NCBI GenBank assembly: GCA_017480265.1
Contig: JAFVAZ010000035.1
Location: 1 to 19,169 of the forward strand
DNA length: 19,169 nt
Direction of reading: 5' to 3'
Source: Clostridia bacterium
Lineage (GTDB): Bacteria; Bacillota; Clostridia; Oscillospirales; Acutalibacteraceae
The first letter of the stretch is position 1. Each line of letters starts with the position of its first letter. Shown here piece after piece: positions 1 through 6,704 of this stretch. The notes under the pieces are model-generated. The model ran no database searches. It saw only the letters and a list, made by a program, of their open reading frames with translations, and was not told the DNA's origin. Position numbers and translations under genes: made by a program.

Positions 1-8
1 GCAGAGCT

Positions 9-371
9 TCATTTTTGCGGGATTTGCGAGACCACGTGGCCTATATCTATATTGTCATTTAACTCTTTATCTAATATGCAAATTTTGAACTGTTGGTTTT
101 CTTTATATTCTTTTTGCAAATTTTCAAAACTCTGGTTTACAAGGTTCGGCACTAAGATCTCTGAATAAGCTCTATTTTCTATACTATCCTCTTCACAAAG
201 TGCAGCGTCATCTTCGGATTCATCCAATAATCCGTTTGCTTTAAGTGAAAATATAGTAAACGTAAAGAAAGTGACCGCAAAGATTGTAAAAAGGAAAAGT
301 ATAATACCTATCCCATGGGCTCTTCTTTTCGCAGATGTTTCGCGTTTATCTTTTTGCTGCAAGAAAATCAT
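9..371 (-). pseudogene. Truncated membrane protein with one incomplete PASTA domain (possible PrkC-type kinase remnant)
   Basis: The 120-residue product has a basic N-terminus (KRRAHG at 15-20), one hydrophobic segment at about residues 21-43, an acidic linker and a PASTA-like domain from about residue 74. The domain starts VPNLVNQSFENLQ and ends GHVVSQIPQK. PASTA domains bind muropeptides or uncrosslinked peptidoglycan outside the cell and are normally the tail of Ser/Thr kinases (PrkC/PknB) or of some penicillin-binding proteins. Here the domain stops at the conserved SQxP turn, so its last strand is missing, and no kinase domain lies upstream. Only 104 bases separate it from rnmV. An in-frame stop lies just before the ATG, and the Shine-Dalgarno (AAGGGA) abuts the start, which is poor. 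A TGA at 9-11 ends the frame, which stays open to the window edge. It could instead be a small intact PASTA protein; I favour a broken gene. Confidence 0.55.
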
Positions 372-475
372 TCCCTTTTATTTTAGCTACATAATAAAGC
401 TGCCCAATATAAATACAATGCGGCAACTCTACTATGGATAAAGTAATACGGTAAAATTAAAAAGTCAAAGTAGTG

Positions 476-1063
476 CTATATCTCTTCTAAGATGTTTTTG
501 TATTCATCATAGGAGATAATTTCATTCAAAATTTTAAGCAAAGCGTTCTGAGATAAATGCTCAGGTAGATTTAATTTTTTTATTAGCTTTTTCCTTTTCA
601 ATGTACTATTTTCTGTACCAGAAAGGCCATCATCAAAAAAATCAAGCTTAGTTATAAGCCTATTTGTTTTATTATTTACAACTTTATTTTGTTTTAGTGC
701 AAGTTTTTCTATTGCATCTAAAATTATTTTGTCTTCCATTCCTTCTACTCCTAATTTTCTCTCTTTTGAGTAGACTTTTTTCCTTTTTTCCTTCCCTAAA
801 ATATCCGGTATATATGCATGCTTAACTTTATCCGGAGGCAGCAGCCCAGTTAAATAATTGCGAATCATAAAGCCGGCAGCGTCACTATCCGTCAAGATCA
901 AGACGCCGTTTTTGGCAGCTAATTTTTTTATTAGATCTACTTTTTTTTTATCTTTAAATATCTTAAAGCCACCTACATCTATTATCAATGCGTCTACAAT
1001 CTGCGAAAGCTTTATTTTGTCATATTTTCCTTCAACTATCACTACTTCCTTTAGTTTTAGCAT
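476..1063 (-). CDS. rnmV: Ribonuclease M5 (5S rRNA maturation)
   Basis: RNase M5 is the cytoplasmic nuclease that trims both ends of 5S rRNA precursor in Firmicutes, working with ribosomal protein L18. The N-terminal Toprim domain is clear: VVIVEGKYD at residues 7-15 carries the catalytic Glu, and LTDSDAAG at 57-64 carries the metal-binding Asp pair. A basic C-terminal part follows, as in the family. The frame is open back to 1174, but a GAGGAG ribosome binding site sits just before the ATG at 1063 and the Toprim domain begins immediately after it. This gives 195 residues, the usual family size. It lies downstream of an unrecognised gene and not beside rsmA (ksgA), its common Firmicute neighbour. 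Confidence 0.88.
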   Translation of the reverse strand: MLKLKEVVIVEGKYDKIKLSQIVDALIIDVGGFKIFKDKKKVDLIKKLAAKNGVLILTDSDAAGFMIRNYLTGLLPPDKVKHAYIPDILGKEKRKKVYSKERKLGVEGMEDKIILDAIEKLALKQNKVVNNKTNRLITKLDFFDDGLSGTENSTLKRKKLIKKLNLPEHLSQNALLKILNEIISYDEYKNILEEI

Positions 1064-1154
1064 GTTTTTCTCCTCTAAATTTTTAATATGGACCTTCAAG
1101 CTTCCAGCTTTAGAAAATAAACATAGATTTGTGAAGAGGTAAAAAAGAACCTTA

Positions 1155-1772
1155 CTAGCTTTTAACTTTTTCACATTTATTTAATTTAAAATCTATCAAT
1201 TGCCGTGTTTTTAAGCTTAGGTAAACGCAATCCAAAAAAATCTGAAATTTCTCTATATCTATCAAAGACTTCAGAAGATCTTTTTGCATTGCAACATTGA
1301 TACACGCCTTATTTGTCAAGAGAATATTGCAATCAGAGATGTTGATAGCAGGGATTCGTTGAAATTCCAAAAAATTCGAAAAAAACTCCAAATCGCTTTC
1401 ATCTTTTAAGACATCCATCAATATAATGGTAGAGGGAAAATCCAAGACATACGCCACTATTTCGTCTAAAGTTTTCGATTCATAGATACTGACTTTGATA
1501 CTCAGAGTTTCGGTTTTTTTTCGAAAATTTTCGAAAATTTTCGAAAATTTTTCTCTGCAAAAAATCTGGATGTTTTTAGCTTTATTCAAAAGCTTAGCAG
1601 AAGCATCTATTTCTATAGCATACAAGAGACTTATAGCATCGTATTTCGATTGAAGTTTTTTGGGTTCCTTTAGAGGTTTATGCAGTAAATCTGCATCCAT
1701 ATTTGATTCTTTGCTAAAATTATCCATTGAGCAGATCTTTTTTGCTCCGAAAGACGTAAATTTTCCGTCCAT
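1155..1772 (-). CDS. Unrecognised 205-residue protein
   Basis: I do not recognise this family. The start is supported by a purine-rich ribosome binding site (AGGAAG) 8 bases before the ATG and by a strong promoter at 1811-1840. The first 45 residues are polar and look disordered. A helical Lys/Phe-rich stretch follows at about 65-90, then alternating hydrophobic strands and helices (KVSIYES, STIILMDVL, IPAINIS), which suggest a small alpha/beta fold. There is no signal peptide or membrane segment, so it is probably cytoplasmic. Residues 75-84 are encoded by three copies of a 10-base repeat. It is first in a likely operon with rnmV, 91 bases downstream. No function is proposed. Confidence 0.65.
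   Translation of the reverse strand: MDGKFTSFGAKKICSMDNFSKESNMDADLLHKPLKEPKKLQSKYDAISLLYAIEIDASAKLLNKAKNIQIFCREKFSKIFENFRKKTETLSIKVSIYESKTLDEIVAYVLDFPSTIILMDVLKDESDLEFFSNFLEFQRIPAINISDCNILLTNKACINVAMQKDLLKSLIDIEKFQIFLDCVYLSLKTRQLIDFKLNKCEKVKS
1521..1550. repeat. Three tandem copies of the 10-mer TCGAAAATTT inside a gene
   Basis: TCGAAAATTT occurs three times in succession with no mismatch. Because CGAAAATTTTCG is self-complementary, the array is also a series of overlapping palindromes. It lies within the coding sequence of the unrecognised minus-strand gene. The unit is 10 bases, so gain or loss of one copy would shift the reading frame. Confidence 0.9.
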
Positions 1773-1810
1773 AAAATTGTCTTCCTTCTGAAAATTAAAA
1801 ATTATACTTT

Positions 1811-1840
1811 ATTATAAGCTCCAAGTTAAGGGGCTGTCAA
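1811..1840 (-). promoter_or_regulatory. Vegetative (sigma-A type) promoter for the minus-strand 205-residue gene-rnmV unit
   Basis: On the minus strand, TTGACA (plus positions 1835-1840) is followed by an 18-base spacer and TATAAT (1811-1816). Both hexamers match the consensus perfectly. The predicted transcript starts near 1804, about 30 bases before the ATG at 1772. A second TATAAT lies at 1801-1806 but has no matching -35 element. Confidence 0.8.
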
Positions 1841-1925
1841 GGAGAGGGGAATTTTTCCAGTTAAAAAGTACATTGATTATTTTGCTTTTTACGAAAATTC
1901 TCGAATATTTTAGGTAGAAAAAATG

Positions 1926-1954
1926 TTGAAAAATTTTCACAAATTTATTATAAT
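1926..1954 (+). promoter_or_regulatory. Vegetative promoter for the DUF6514-like gene and spo0A, overlapped by a palindrome
   Basis: TTGAAA at 1926-1931, a 17-base spacer and a perfect TATAAT at 1949-1954 make a strong sigma-A promoter. Transcription would start near 1961, leaving a leader of about 48 bases with AGGAGG at 1996-2001. The perfect palindrome TGAAAAATTTTCA (1927-1939) overlaps the -35 element, where a repressor could act. I do not see a classical Spo0A box (TGTCGAA) here. Confidence 0.75.
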
Positions 1955-2008
1955 AAAAAAAGACGAAAGATGTCAAAAAAATGATTCTATTATTTAGGAG
2001 GTATTCTC

Positions 2009-2311
2009 ATGAACAGAACTGAAAATTTATTCAAAAAACAATTCACTTATATTAAAGATATCCAAGATATGGAAAACATATATTATAACTTATATGAGAC
2101 TGATATTGATTCTGCTCCTACTTATGGTGTCGAGATAATTTCTGAAAAAGATACTATCCGTGAAAAAACCTCTTTAAAGCAAATTTCAGACTCTAAAAGC
2201 TTTATAGTAGATATCATTAGATATCTTTATGAAAATTCGATCAGACCTGAATCAGCTTGTGGGATTATAAGCGATTTAATAAATGAAAATTTTTTTAAGA
2301 AATTGACGTGA
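2009..2311 (+). CDS. Small DUF6514-like protein of unknown function
   Basis: This 100-residue soluble protein resembles the clostridial DUF6514 family as I remember it: a tyrosine-rich N-terminal strand region (ENIYYNLYET), the motif YGVEI at residues 39-43, then a helical C-terminal half ending ESACGIISDLI. No biochemical function is known to me for the family. The start is firm: ATG lies 7 bases after AGGAGG, and a consensus promoter lies at 1926-1954. There is no signal peptide or membrane segment. It ends 12 bases before spo0A, so the two may be co-transcribed and functionally linked. The family assignment is from memory and moderate; the gene itself is secure. Confidence 0.7.
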   Translation: MNRTENLFKKQFTYIKDIQDMENIYYNLYETDIDSAPTYGVEIISEKDTIREKTSLKQISDSKSFIVDIIRYLYENSIRPESACGIISDLINENFFKKLT

Positions 2312-2317
2312 TATAAT
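2309..2317 (+). promoter_or_regulatory. Extended -10 element directly before spo0A
   Basis: TGATATAAT is a perfect extended -10 (TGn-TATAAT). Its TGA is also the stop codon of the preceding gene. A transcript from it would start about 7 bases downstream, at or beside the spo0A ATG (2324), giving a leaderless mRNA. No convincing -35 element is visible, though extended -10 promoters can do without one. Confidence 0.4.
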
Positions 2318-2323
2318 TTTTAA

Positions 2324-3079
2324 ATGAAACAAAGCAAGATTAAAGTTTTGATTGTAGATGATAACTCTGAAGTTTGCGATATATTATCTAATTTTCTAAA
2401 AAAATTTGCTGACATAAATGTATGTGACACCGCTAACGATGGAGCAAGTGCTGTTGATAAAATTTTTTATTTGTGCCCGGATATAGTGATTTTAGATATA
2501 ATCATGCCGGTAGCAGATGGCATTTATGTATTACAGAAGACACAGCAAGATTACCGAAAACCTATTCATTTTATAGTGCTATCTGCCATCAGTAACGATC
2601 TTATTATTAATAGAGTGCTTAATTTAGGGGCCACGTATTATATGGTCAAACCTGCAAAAAAGCAATCTTTATTGGATTGGATAAGGTTTTTATACGAAAA
2701 TGGATCAGATGAGAATTTTCTTTTTGAAAAAGAAAATACCGTCTTAGACTCTATCATAAAGAAAAAACTGATGGAATTAGGCATACCGCTAAATCAATTG
2801 GGGTATCAGTATATAATTGAAGCTTTAAAGTTTATGGTCACTGCGCAATCTCATTTTTTAACGTCTGAGATTTATGAAATTGTAGCGCAAAAGAAAGATA
2901 CTTCTGTAAATTGCGTCGAAAGTGCGATAAGAAATACAACCATCCACGCACATAAAAAGTGTAATGATAGTTACAAGGAATTATTCACCAAAAATAATGA
3001 GATTATTAAACCCACTAATTCCCAGTTTTTGTCAACACTATCAGAAAGTATAAAATTAAATCTCTCAAAGTTAAAATAA
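2324..3079 (+). CDS. spo0A: Spo0A-family response regulator with a divergent DNA-binding domain
   Basis: Spo0A is the phosphorelay-driven master regulator of endospore formation. The receiver domain (about 5-122) keeps the acidic pair D12-D13, phospho-acceptor D58 (LDIIMP), switch residue S87 and K109-P110. The C-terminal domain (about 145-250) follows the Spo0A pattern: LGIP, GYQYIIEA, a recognition-helix region and the KPTNSQF signature near the end. The family's nearly invariant SRVERAIRHAIE reads NCVESAIRNTTI here, so basic DNA-contact positions are lost. At 251 residues it is slightly shorter than the B. subtilis protein (267). The ATG has no Shine-Dalgarno, and an extended -10 precedes it. 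The usual neighbours spoIVB and recN are absent. The family call is firm, but whether it still drives sporulation is doubtful. Confidence 0.85.
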   Translation: MKQSKIKVLIVDDNSEVCDILSNFLKKFADINVCDTANDGASAVDKIFYLCPDIVILDIIMPVADGIYVLQKTQQDYRKPIHFIVLSAISNDLIINRVLNLGATYYMVKPAKKQSLLDWIRFLYENGSDENFLFEKENTVLDSIIKKKLMELGIPLNQLGYQYIIEALKFMVTAQSHFLTSEIYEIVAQKKDTSVNCVESAIRNTTIHAHKKCNDSYKELFTKNNEIIKPTNSQFLSTLSESIKLNLSKLK

Positions 3080-3186
3080 AATATCACATAAAACCGGCAA
3101 ACCGTGAGCTTTGTCATAATGCATCAATAGAAAAACTGTAGCAGTACTTTAAACTTAATATAAAAAAACAGAAAATAACTTAAGTT

Positions 3187-4509
3187 TCAAAATTTCTCTA
3201 TTCCGGCTGACGTAACTTTTGCATAAATTAGAGGAAATGTTTGGTTGAGGTTGTCGTTTATCAAGGTGCAATTAGAAAAAACTTTTATAGCGTCATTTTG
3301 TTTTTCCAAGCTAGAAGAATAAAGTGTCGCTATTGTTTCGCCTGAGTCTATGCGATCGCCCACCTTTTTGTGTAGAATTATCCCTGCGCTACAATCGATT
3401 TTTTCATCTTTCTTTTGGCGACCTGCTCCTAGAATTTTAGCAGCTTCTCCGCAAAGTTTTGCATCTATTTTATTGATAAAGCCGCTGGATTTAGCCTTTA
3501 CGTGATATTGAAATTTTGCTTTAGAAAATTTAGAATAATCCTCTAAGCAAGATATATCTCCATTTTGAGCTTTAACCATAGCTTTCAATTTTTCAAAGGC
3601 AGAGCCATCTGCAATAGCTCTTTTCGCCATTAGCTTGCAGCTTTCAAGCGAGCCTTTGCCGGCTAAGTTTAGCATATTTGCCGCCAATTCTATAGAAAGC
3701 TCTGTCAGATCAGAAGGTCCTTTTCCTTTTAAGGTCTCGCATGCTTCCACTATTTCTATGCTATTGCCTATAGCGTTGCCAAGTGGTGAATCCATATTGG
3801 TCACTAGTGCTACAGTTTTTTTGCCAAAATGTTCTCCTATTTTTACCATGATCTTTGCAAGCTCAATAGAATCATCCAGAGTGTTCATGAATGCTCCGGA
3901 GCCACATTTTACGTCTAGCAAAATGCAGTCTGCGCCGGAAGCTATCTTTTTGCTCATGATGCTGGAAGCGATGAGGGGCAAACTCTCTACTGTAGCTGTT
4001 ACATCTCGCAGAGAATAAATTTTTTTATCTGCTGGGACTAAATTTTCAGACTGTCCTATATCGCTAAAGCCAACCTCTTTTACGATATCCACAAAAGCAT
4101 CGATCGGCATTGATGTTTGCAAATTCGGGATAGAATCCAATTTGTCGATTGTGCCACCTGTGAAACCCAATCCTCTTCCGCTCATTTTGGGGACAAATAC
4201 TCCCAAAGACGCAACTATCGGAGCAACTATGAGCGTAGTTTTATCTCCTACGCCGCCTGTGCTATGTTTATCTATTTTTATACCAGGGATCATAGATAGA
4301 TCCACTTTCTCTCCTGAATTTGCCATTGCGAGGGTTAAATTTATGGTCTCAGGTTCGGATAAGCCTTTAAAATAAATAGCCATCAGCAATGCGGCTACCT
4401 GATAGTCCGGTATTTCTGATTTTACGTACCCAGTGACAAAAAAGTCGATCTCTTCTTTCGTCAAAGCATTTCCGTCGCGCTTTTTTGTGATAATATCTAG
4501 CATCCTCAT
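3187..4509 (-). CDS. pdp: Pyrimidine-nucleoside (thymidine) phosphorylase
   Basis: It splits uridine, thymidine or deoxyuridine with phosphate into a free base and (deoxy)ribose-1-phosphate in pyrimidine salvage. The helical N-terminal domain is followed by the phosphate-binding motif KHSTGGVGDK at residues 81-90, SGRGLGFTGGT at 110-120, and R168, S183 and K187, which fit the base-binding residues of the family. GSGAF is at 203-207 and a C-terminal PYNP domain starts near residue 340. Its 440 residues match the bacterial homodimer. The ATG overlaps the cdd stop as ATGA (4506-4509), so translation is probably coupled. Substrate range (Pdp or DeoA type) cannot be settled from sequence; a Firmicute with adjacent cdd favours Pdp. 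Confidence 0.9.
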   Translation of the reverse strand: MRMLDIITKKRDGNALTKEEIDFFVTGYVKSEIPDYQVAALLMAIYFKGLSEPETINLTLAMANSGEKVDLSMIPGIKIDKHSTGGVGDKTTLIVAPIVASLGVFVPKMSGRGLGFTGGTIDKLDSIPNLQTSMPIDAFVDIVKEVGFSDIGQSENLVPADKKIYSLRDVTATVESLPLIASSIMSKKIASGADCILLDVKCGSGAFMNTLDDSIELAKIMVKIGEHFGKKTVALVTNMDSPLGNAIGNSIEIVEACETLKGKGPSDLTELSIELAANMLNLAGKGSLESCKLMAKRAIADGSAFEKLKAMVKAQNGDISCLEDYSKFSKAKFQYHVKAKSSGFINKIDAKLCGEAAKILGAGRQKKDEKIDCSAGIILHKKVGDRIDSGETIATLYSSSLEKQNDAIKVFSNCTLINDNLNQTFPLIYAKVTSAGIEKF

Positions 4510-4922
4510 AGTGTGAACCTTTCCGGCAATAAATCTTTTAGCTTGAATATTTTATATTCTGTTCCATTATATAAAATGACATCAAAATTATCCGCCTTGC
4601 AAAATTCTGCCAACACCTGCCGGCATACTCCGCATGGAGAGCAATATTCAGCAACTTTAGATAAGGCAGAACTTCCCCCAAGTATAGCTATAGCTACAAA
4701 ATCTCTTTCGCCTTCACTCATAGCTTTAAAAATAGCTGTTCTTTCTGCGCAGATGGTAGGAGTGAAGACTTCTGACTCTATATTGCACCCTGTATAAATC
4801 TTTCCACTTTTGCACAGGAGTGCCGCGCCTACCGAAAAATGCGAATACGGAGAAAAAGCGCACTCTCTGGTCTTATTTGCTTTATCTATAAGCTCAAATA
4901 TAGTCTTTTCATCTAAATTCAT
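4506..4922 (-). CDS. cdd: Cytidine deaminase
   Basis: This zinc enzyme deaminates cytidine and deoxycytidine to uridine and deoxyuridine, which the downstream phosphorylase then cleaves. The 138-residue protein is the small tetrameric form. C58-A59-E60 supplies a zinc ligand and the catalytic Glu, and PCGVC (96-100) supplies the other two zinc cysteines. SPYSHFSVGAAL near the N-terminus is the standard substrate-binding opening. The ATG at 4922 is preceded by AAGG about 10 bases upstream and by a good promoter at 4960-4989. It is first in the two-gene cdd-pdp operon. Confidence 0.93.
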   Translation of the reverse strand: MNLDEKTIFELIDKANKTRECAFSPYSHFSVGAALLCKSGKIYTGCNIESEVFTPTICAERTAIFKAMSEGERDFVAIAILGGSSALSKVAEYCSPCGVCRQVLAEFCKADNFDVILYNGTEYKIFKLKDLLPERFTL

Positions 4923-5256
4923 ATCTCATACCTTACCCTACTATATAAACTTTAATCAAATTTTACCATTAAAACATATATGTGGTCAATAAAACAAAAA
5001 AATTACCCCCACGATGAAATAATACCCCACTGATGCAAATTAATAAAAAGTGTGATAAAATAAAAAGATGAAAAATAATCTTTAATTAGCATCAAAAATT
5101 GACTAAATGAAAATAAAATGAAGAAGTCTTTAAATTCCAAAGAAATTTCTTGTGTTGCGGGATCTTTTCTGCTGATGCTCAGTTTATAGCTAAATAGAAA
5201 ATGAGATTTATTTATCATCAAAGGCATGCAAATGGCAACGCCAATAGGAGAACTAA
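4923..5256. other. Non-coding divergent gap between cdd and xseA with imperfect repeats
   Basis: I see no credible gene in these 334 bases. Beside the cdd promoter they hold an imperfect tandem duplication of about 20 bases (5004-5022 and 5023-5043; both copies begin TACCCC and contain GATG then AAAT). The second copy forms a 13-base inverted repeat with 5082-5094 (12 of 13 pairs, 38 bases apart). Between its arms lies an extended -10 element, TGATAAAAT at 5053-5061, a possible but weak xseA promoter. A minus-strand frame at 5003-5227 and a 23-codon plus-strand frame near 5119 lack start signals. Confidence 0.6.
4960..4989 (-). promoter_or_regulatory. Promoter of the cdd-pdp operon
   Basis: On the minus strand, TTGACC (plus positions 4984-4989) is followed by 18 bases and TAAAAT (4960-4965). 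The -10 is preceded by TGG, making it an extended -10. The predicted start is near 4953, about 30 bases before the cdd ATG. Confidence 0.65.
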
Positions 5257-6480
5257 ATGATAGGAATAAATATATTAACTGTGACGCAGTTAAATACGTA
5301 TGTGAAGGCTATTTTGGATGGAGAAAAAAAGCTTTGGGACGTTTTTTTATTGGGAGAGATCTCTAATCTCACTAACCACTATCAGTCCGGACATTTATAT
5401 TTTTCTTTAAAAGATGAAAAAAGCACCATAAGAGCGGTGATGTTTTTTTTTAGTGCTAAAAATTTAAAATTCACTCCAAAAAACGGAATGAGCGTTATTG
5501 TACGAGGGAAAGTCTCGCTGTATGAAAATTCTGGGAATTACCAGATATACGTAGAAGATATGCAGCCAGACGGCTTGGGGAGCTTGAACCTAGCATTTGA
5601 GCAATTGAAGGAAAAGCTTGCAAATGAAGGATTATTTGATCCAACTTTGAAAAAGCCTCTGCCCCGATACCCCCAGAGAGTCGGCTTGATCACTGCCAAA
5701 ACCGGTGCGGCACTCTTCGATGTTTTAAGTATATTGAAAAGAAGATGCCCATTGATTGAAGTTTTGTTTTACCCCGTAATGGTACAAGGAACTAAGGCAG
5801 CAGAGCAAATAATAGAAGCGATTAAATTTTTTAATCTGCAAAAAAATGAAAAAAGCAGAGCGGACGTCTTGATAGTAACAAGAGGTGGCGGATCTATCGA
5901 AGATTTGTGGTGCTTTAATGACGAAAGCTTAGCTAGAGAAATCTTCAAATCTAAAATACCTATAATCTCGGCCGTAGGGCATGAGACGGATTTTACTATC
6001 TGCGACTTTGTAGCAGATCTGCGAGCTCCTACGCCATCTGCAGCGGCAGAGGTAGTATCGCCCGAGATGAATGAGACTATTTTAAAGATCGACACCTATG
6101 TTTTGAGGATGAAAAGGAAGATAATAGATGAAATAAAGAAATATCAGAAAGAAGTAGCAGCATTTGCAAGCAGAAATAAACTAAAGGAACAGATCCGATG
6201 GATAAACAAAAAAAAGATGATTCTGCAGCTAAGCGTAAATAAGCTGGAATCCAACTTCTTACGGATACTTAATAAAAAGAAAGAGGCGTATCTATTATCT
6301 GTATCAAGGCTCGATAATCTAAGCCCTCTAAAGATCCTAAGTCTGGGGTATAGTTTGGCGATATCTGAAGATGGCAACGTTATAAACTCGATAACAAAGG
6401 TGAATAAAAATGATGAGATAACAATTAAGCTAAAAGATGGTCAGCTGAGATGTTCAGTAAATAAAAAAATAAAAAAATAA
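5257..6480 (+). CDS. xseA: Exodeoxyribonuclease VII large subunit
   Basis: It is the catalytic subunit of exonuclease VII, which degrades single-stranded DNA from both ends together with several XseB subunits. An N-terminal OB-fold (about residues 8-105) starts with the typical LTVTQLNTYVK. The catalytic domain carries the family motifs RVGLITAKTGAALFDVL (141-157), RGGGSIEDLW (209-218) and GHETDFTICD (241-250) followed by LRAPTPSAAAE. The C-terminal half is a Lys/Arg-rich coiled coil that binds XseB. At 407 residues it is somewhat shorter than the B. subtilis protein (about 448). AGGAG lies 7 bases before the ATG. xseB follows after 11 bases. Confidence 0.95.
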   Translation: MIGINILTVTQLNTYVKAILDGEKKLWDVFLLGEISNLTNHYQSGHLYFSLKDEKSTIRAVMFFFSAKNLKFTPKNGMSVIVRGKVSLYENSGNYQIYVEDMQPDGLGSLNLAFEQLKEKLANEGLFDPTLKKPLPRYPQRVGLITAKTGAALFDVLSILKRRCPLIEVLFYPVMVQGTKAAEQIIEAIKFFNLQKNEKSRADVLIVTRGGGSIEDLWCFNDESLAREIFKSKIPIISAVGHETDFTICDFVADLRAPTPSAAAEVVSPEMNETILKIDTYVLRMKRKIIDEIKKYQKEVAAFASRNKLKEQIRWINKKKMILQLSVNKLESNFLRILNKKKEAYLLSVSRLDNLSPLKILSLGYSLAISEDGNVINSITKVNKNDEITIKLKDGQLRCSVNKKIKK

Positions 6481-6491
6481 GGGAGTATACG

Positions 6492-6704
6492 ATGAAACAA
6501 ATGTCATTTGAGCAAGCAATGAAGGATCTCGAAGAGATCGTTGCAAAATTAGAAGATGGTGAGGAAAGCTTAGAAAAGTCTTTGGAACTTTTTGAAAAGG
6601 GTGCAAAGCTTGCAGGGTTTTGCAATGAAATCTTAGCAAATGCAGAACAAAAGGTGACGGAGCTCACTAATACAGCTATAGAAAAGGGTGCCGAAAATGT
6701 TTGA
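6492..6704 (+). CDS. xseB: Exodeoxyribonuclease VII small subunit
   Basis: The 70-residue helical protein has the family's opening SFEQAMKDLEEIVAKLEDGE, then SLEKSLELFEKGAKLAGFC. It forms a helical hairpin that decorates the coiled coil of XseA, and the nuclease needs it for activity. Its size is normal for the family. A GGGAG ribosome binding site lies 7 bases before the ATG. Its end overlaps ispA by 8 bases, as in many Clostridia. Confidence 0.95.
   Translation: MKQMSFEQAMKDLEEIVAKLEDGEESLEKSLELFEKGAKLAGFCNEILANAEQKVTELTNTAIEKGAENV

Noticed and set aside
9..11. TGA recoded as an amino acid in the PASTA gene
   Set aside because: TGA ends cdd, pdp, xseB, ispA and tlyA normally and no other gene here has an internal TGA, so a stop or nonsense mutation is far more likely.
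1064..1174. In-frame N-terminal extension of RNase M5
   Set aside because: The GTG at 1174 has no ribosome site and overlaps the previous gene. GAGGAG before the ATG at 1063 and the family N-terminus fit the shorter form.
3151..3187. Inverted repeat AAACTTAA/TTAAGTTT between spo0A and pdp as a bidirectional terminator
   Set aside because: Only 8 A/T-rich pairs with a 21-base loop and no T-tract; such repeats are expected by chance in this AT-rich DNA.
5119..5190. 23-codon plus-strand frame (starts MKKSLNSKE)
   Set aside because: No Shine-Dalgarno and an AT-rich context; chance is the simplest explanation, though a gene remnant is possible.
5003..5227. 74-codon minus-strand frame in the cdd-xseA gap
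   Set aside because: It has no ribosome binding site, resembles no family I know, and overlaps the repeats and the probable xseA promoter.
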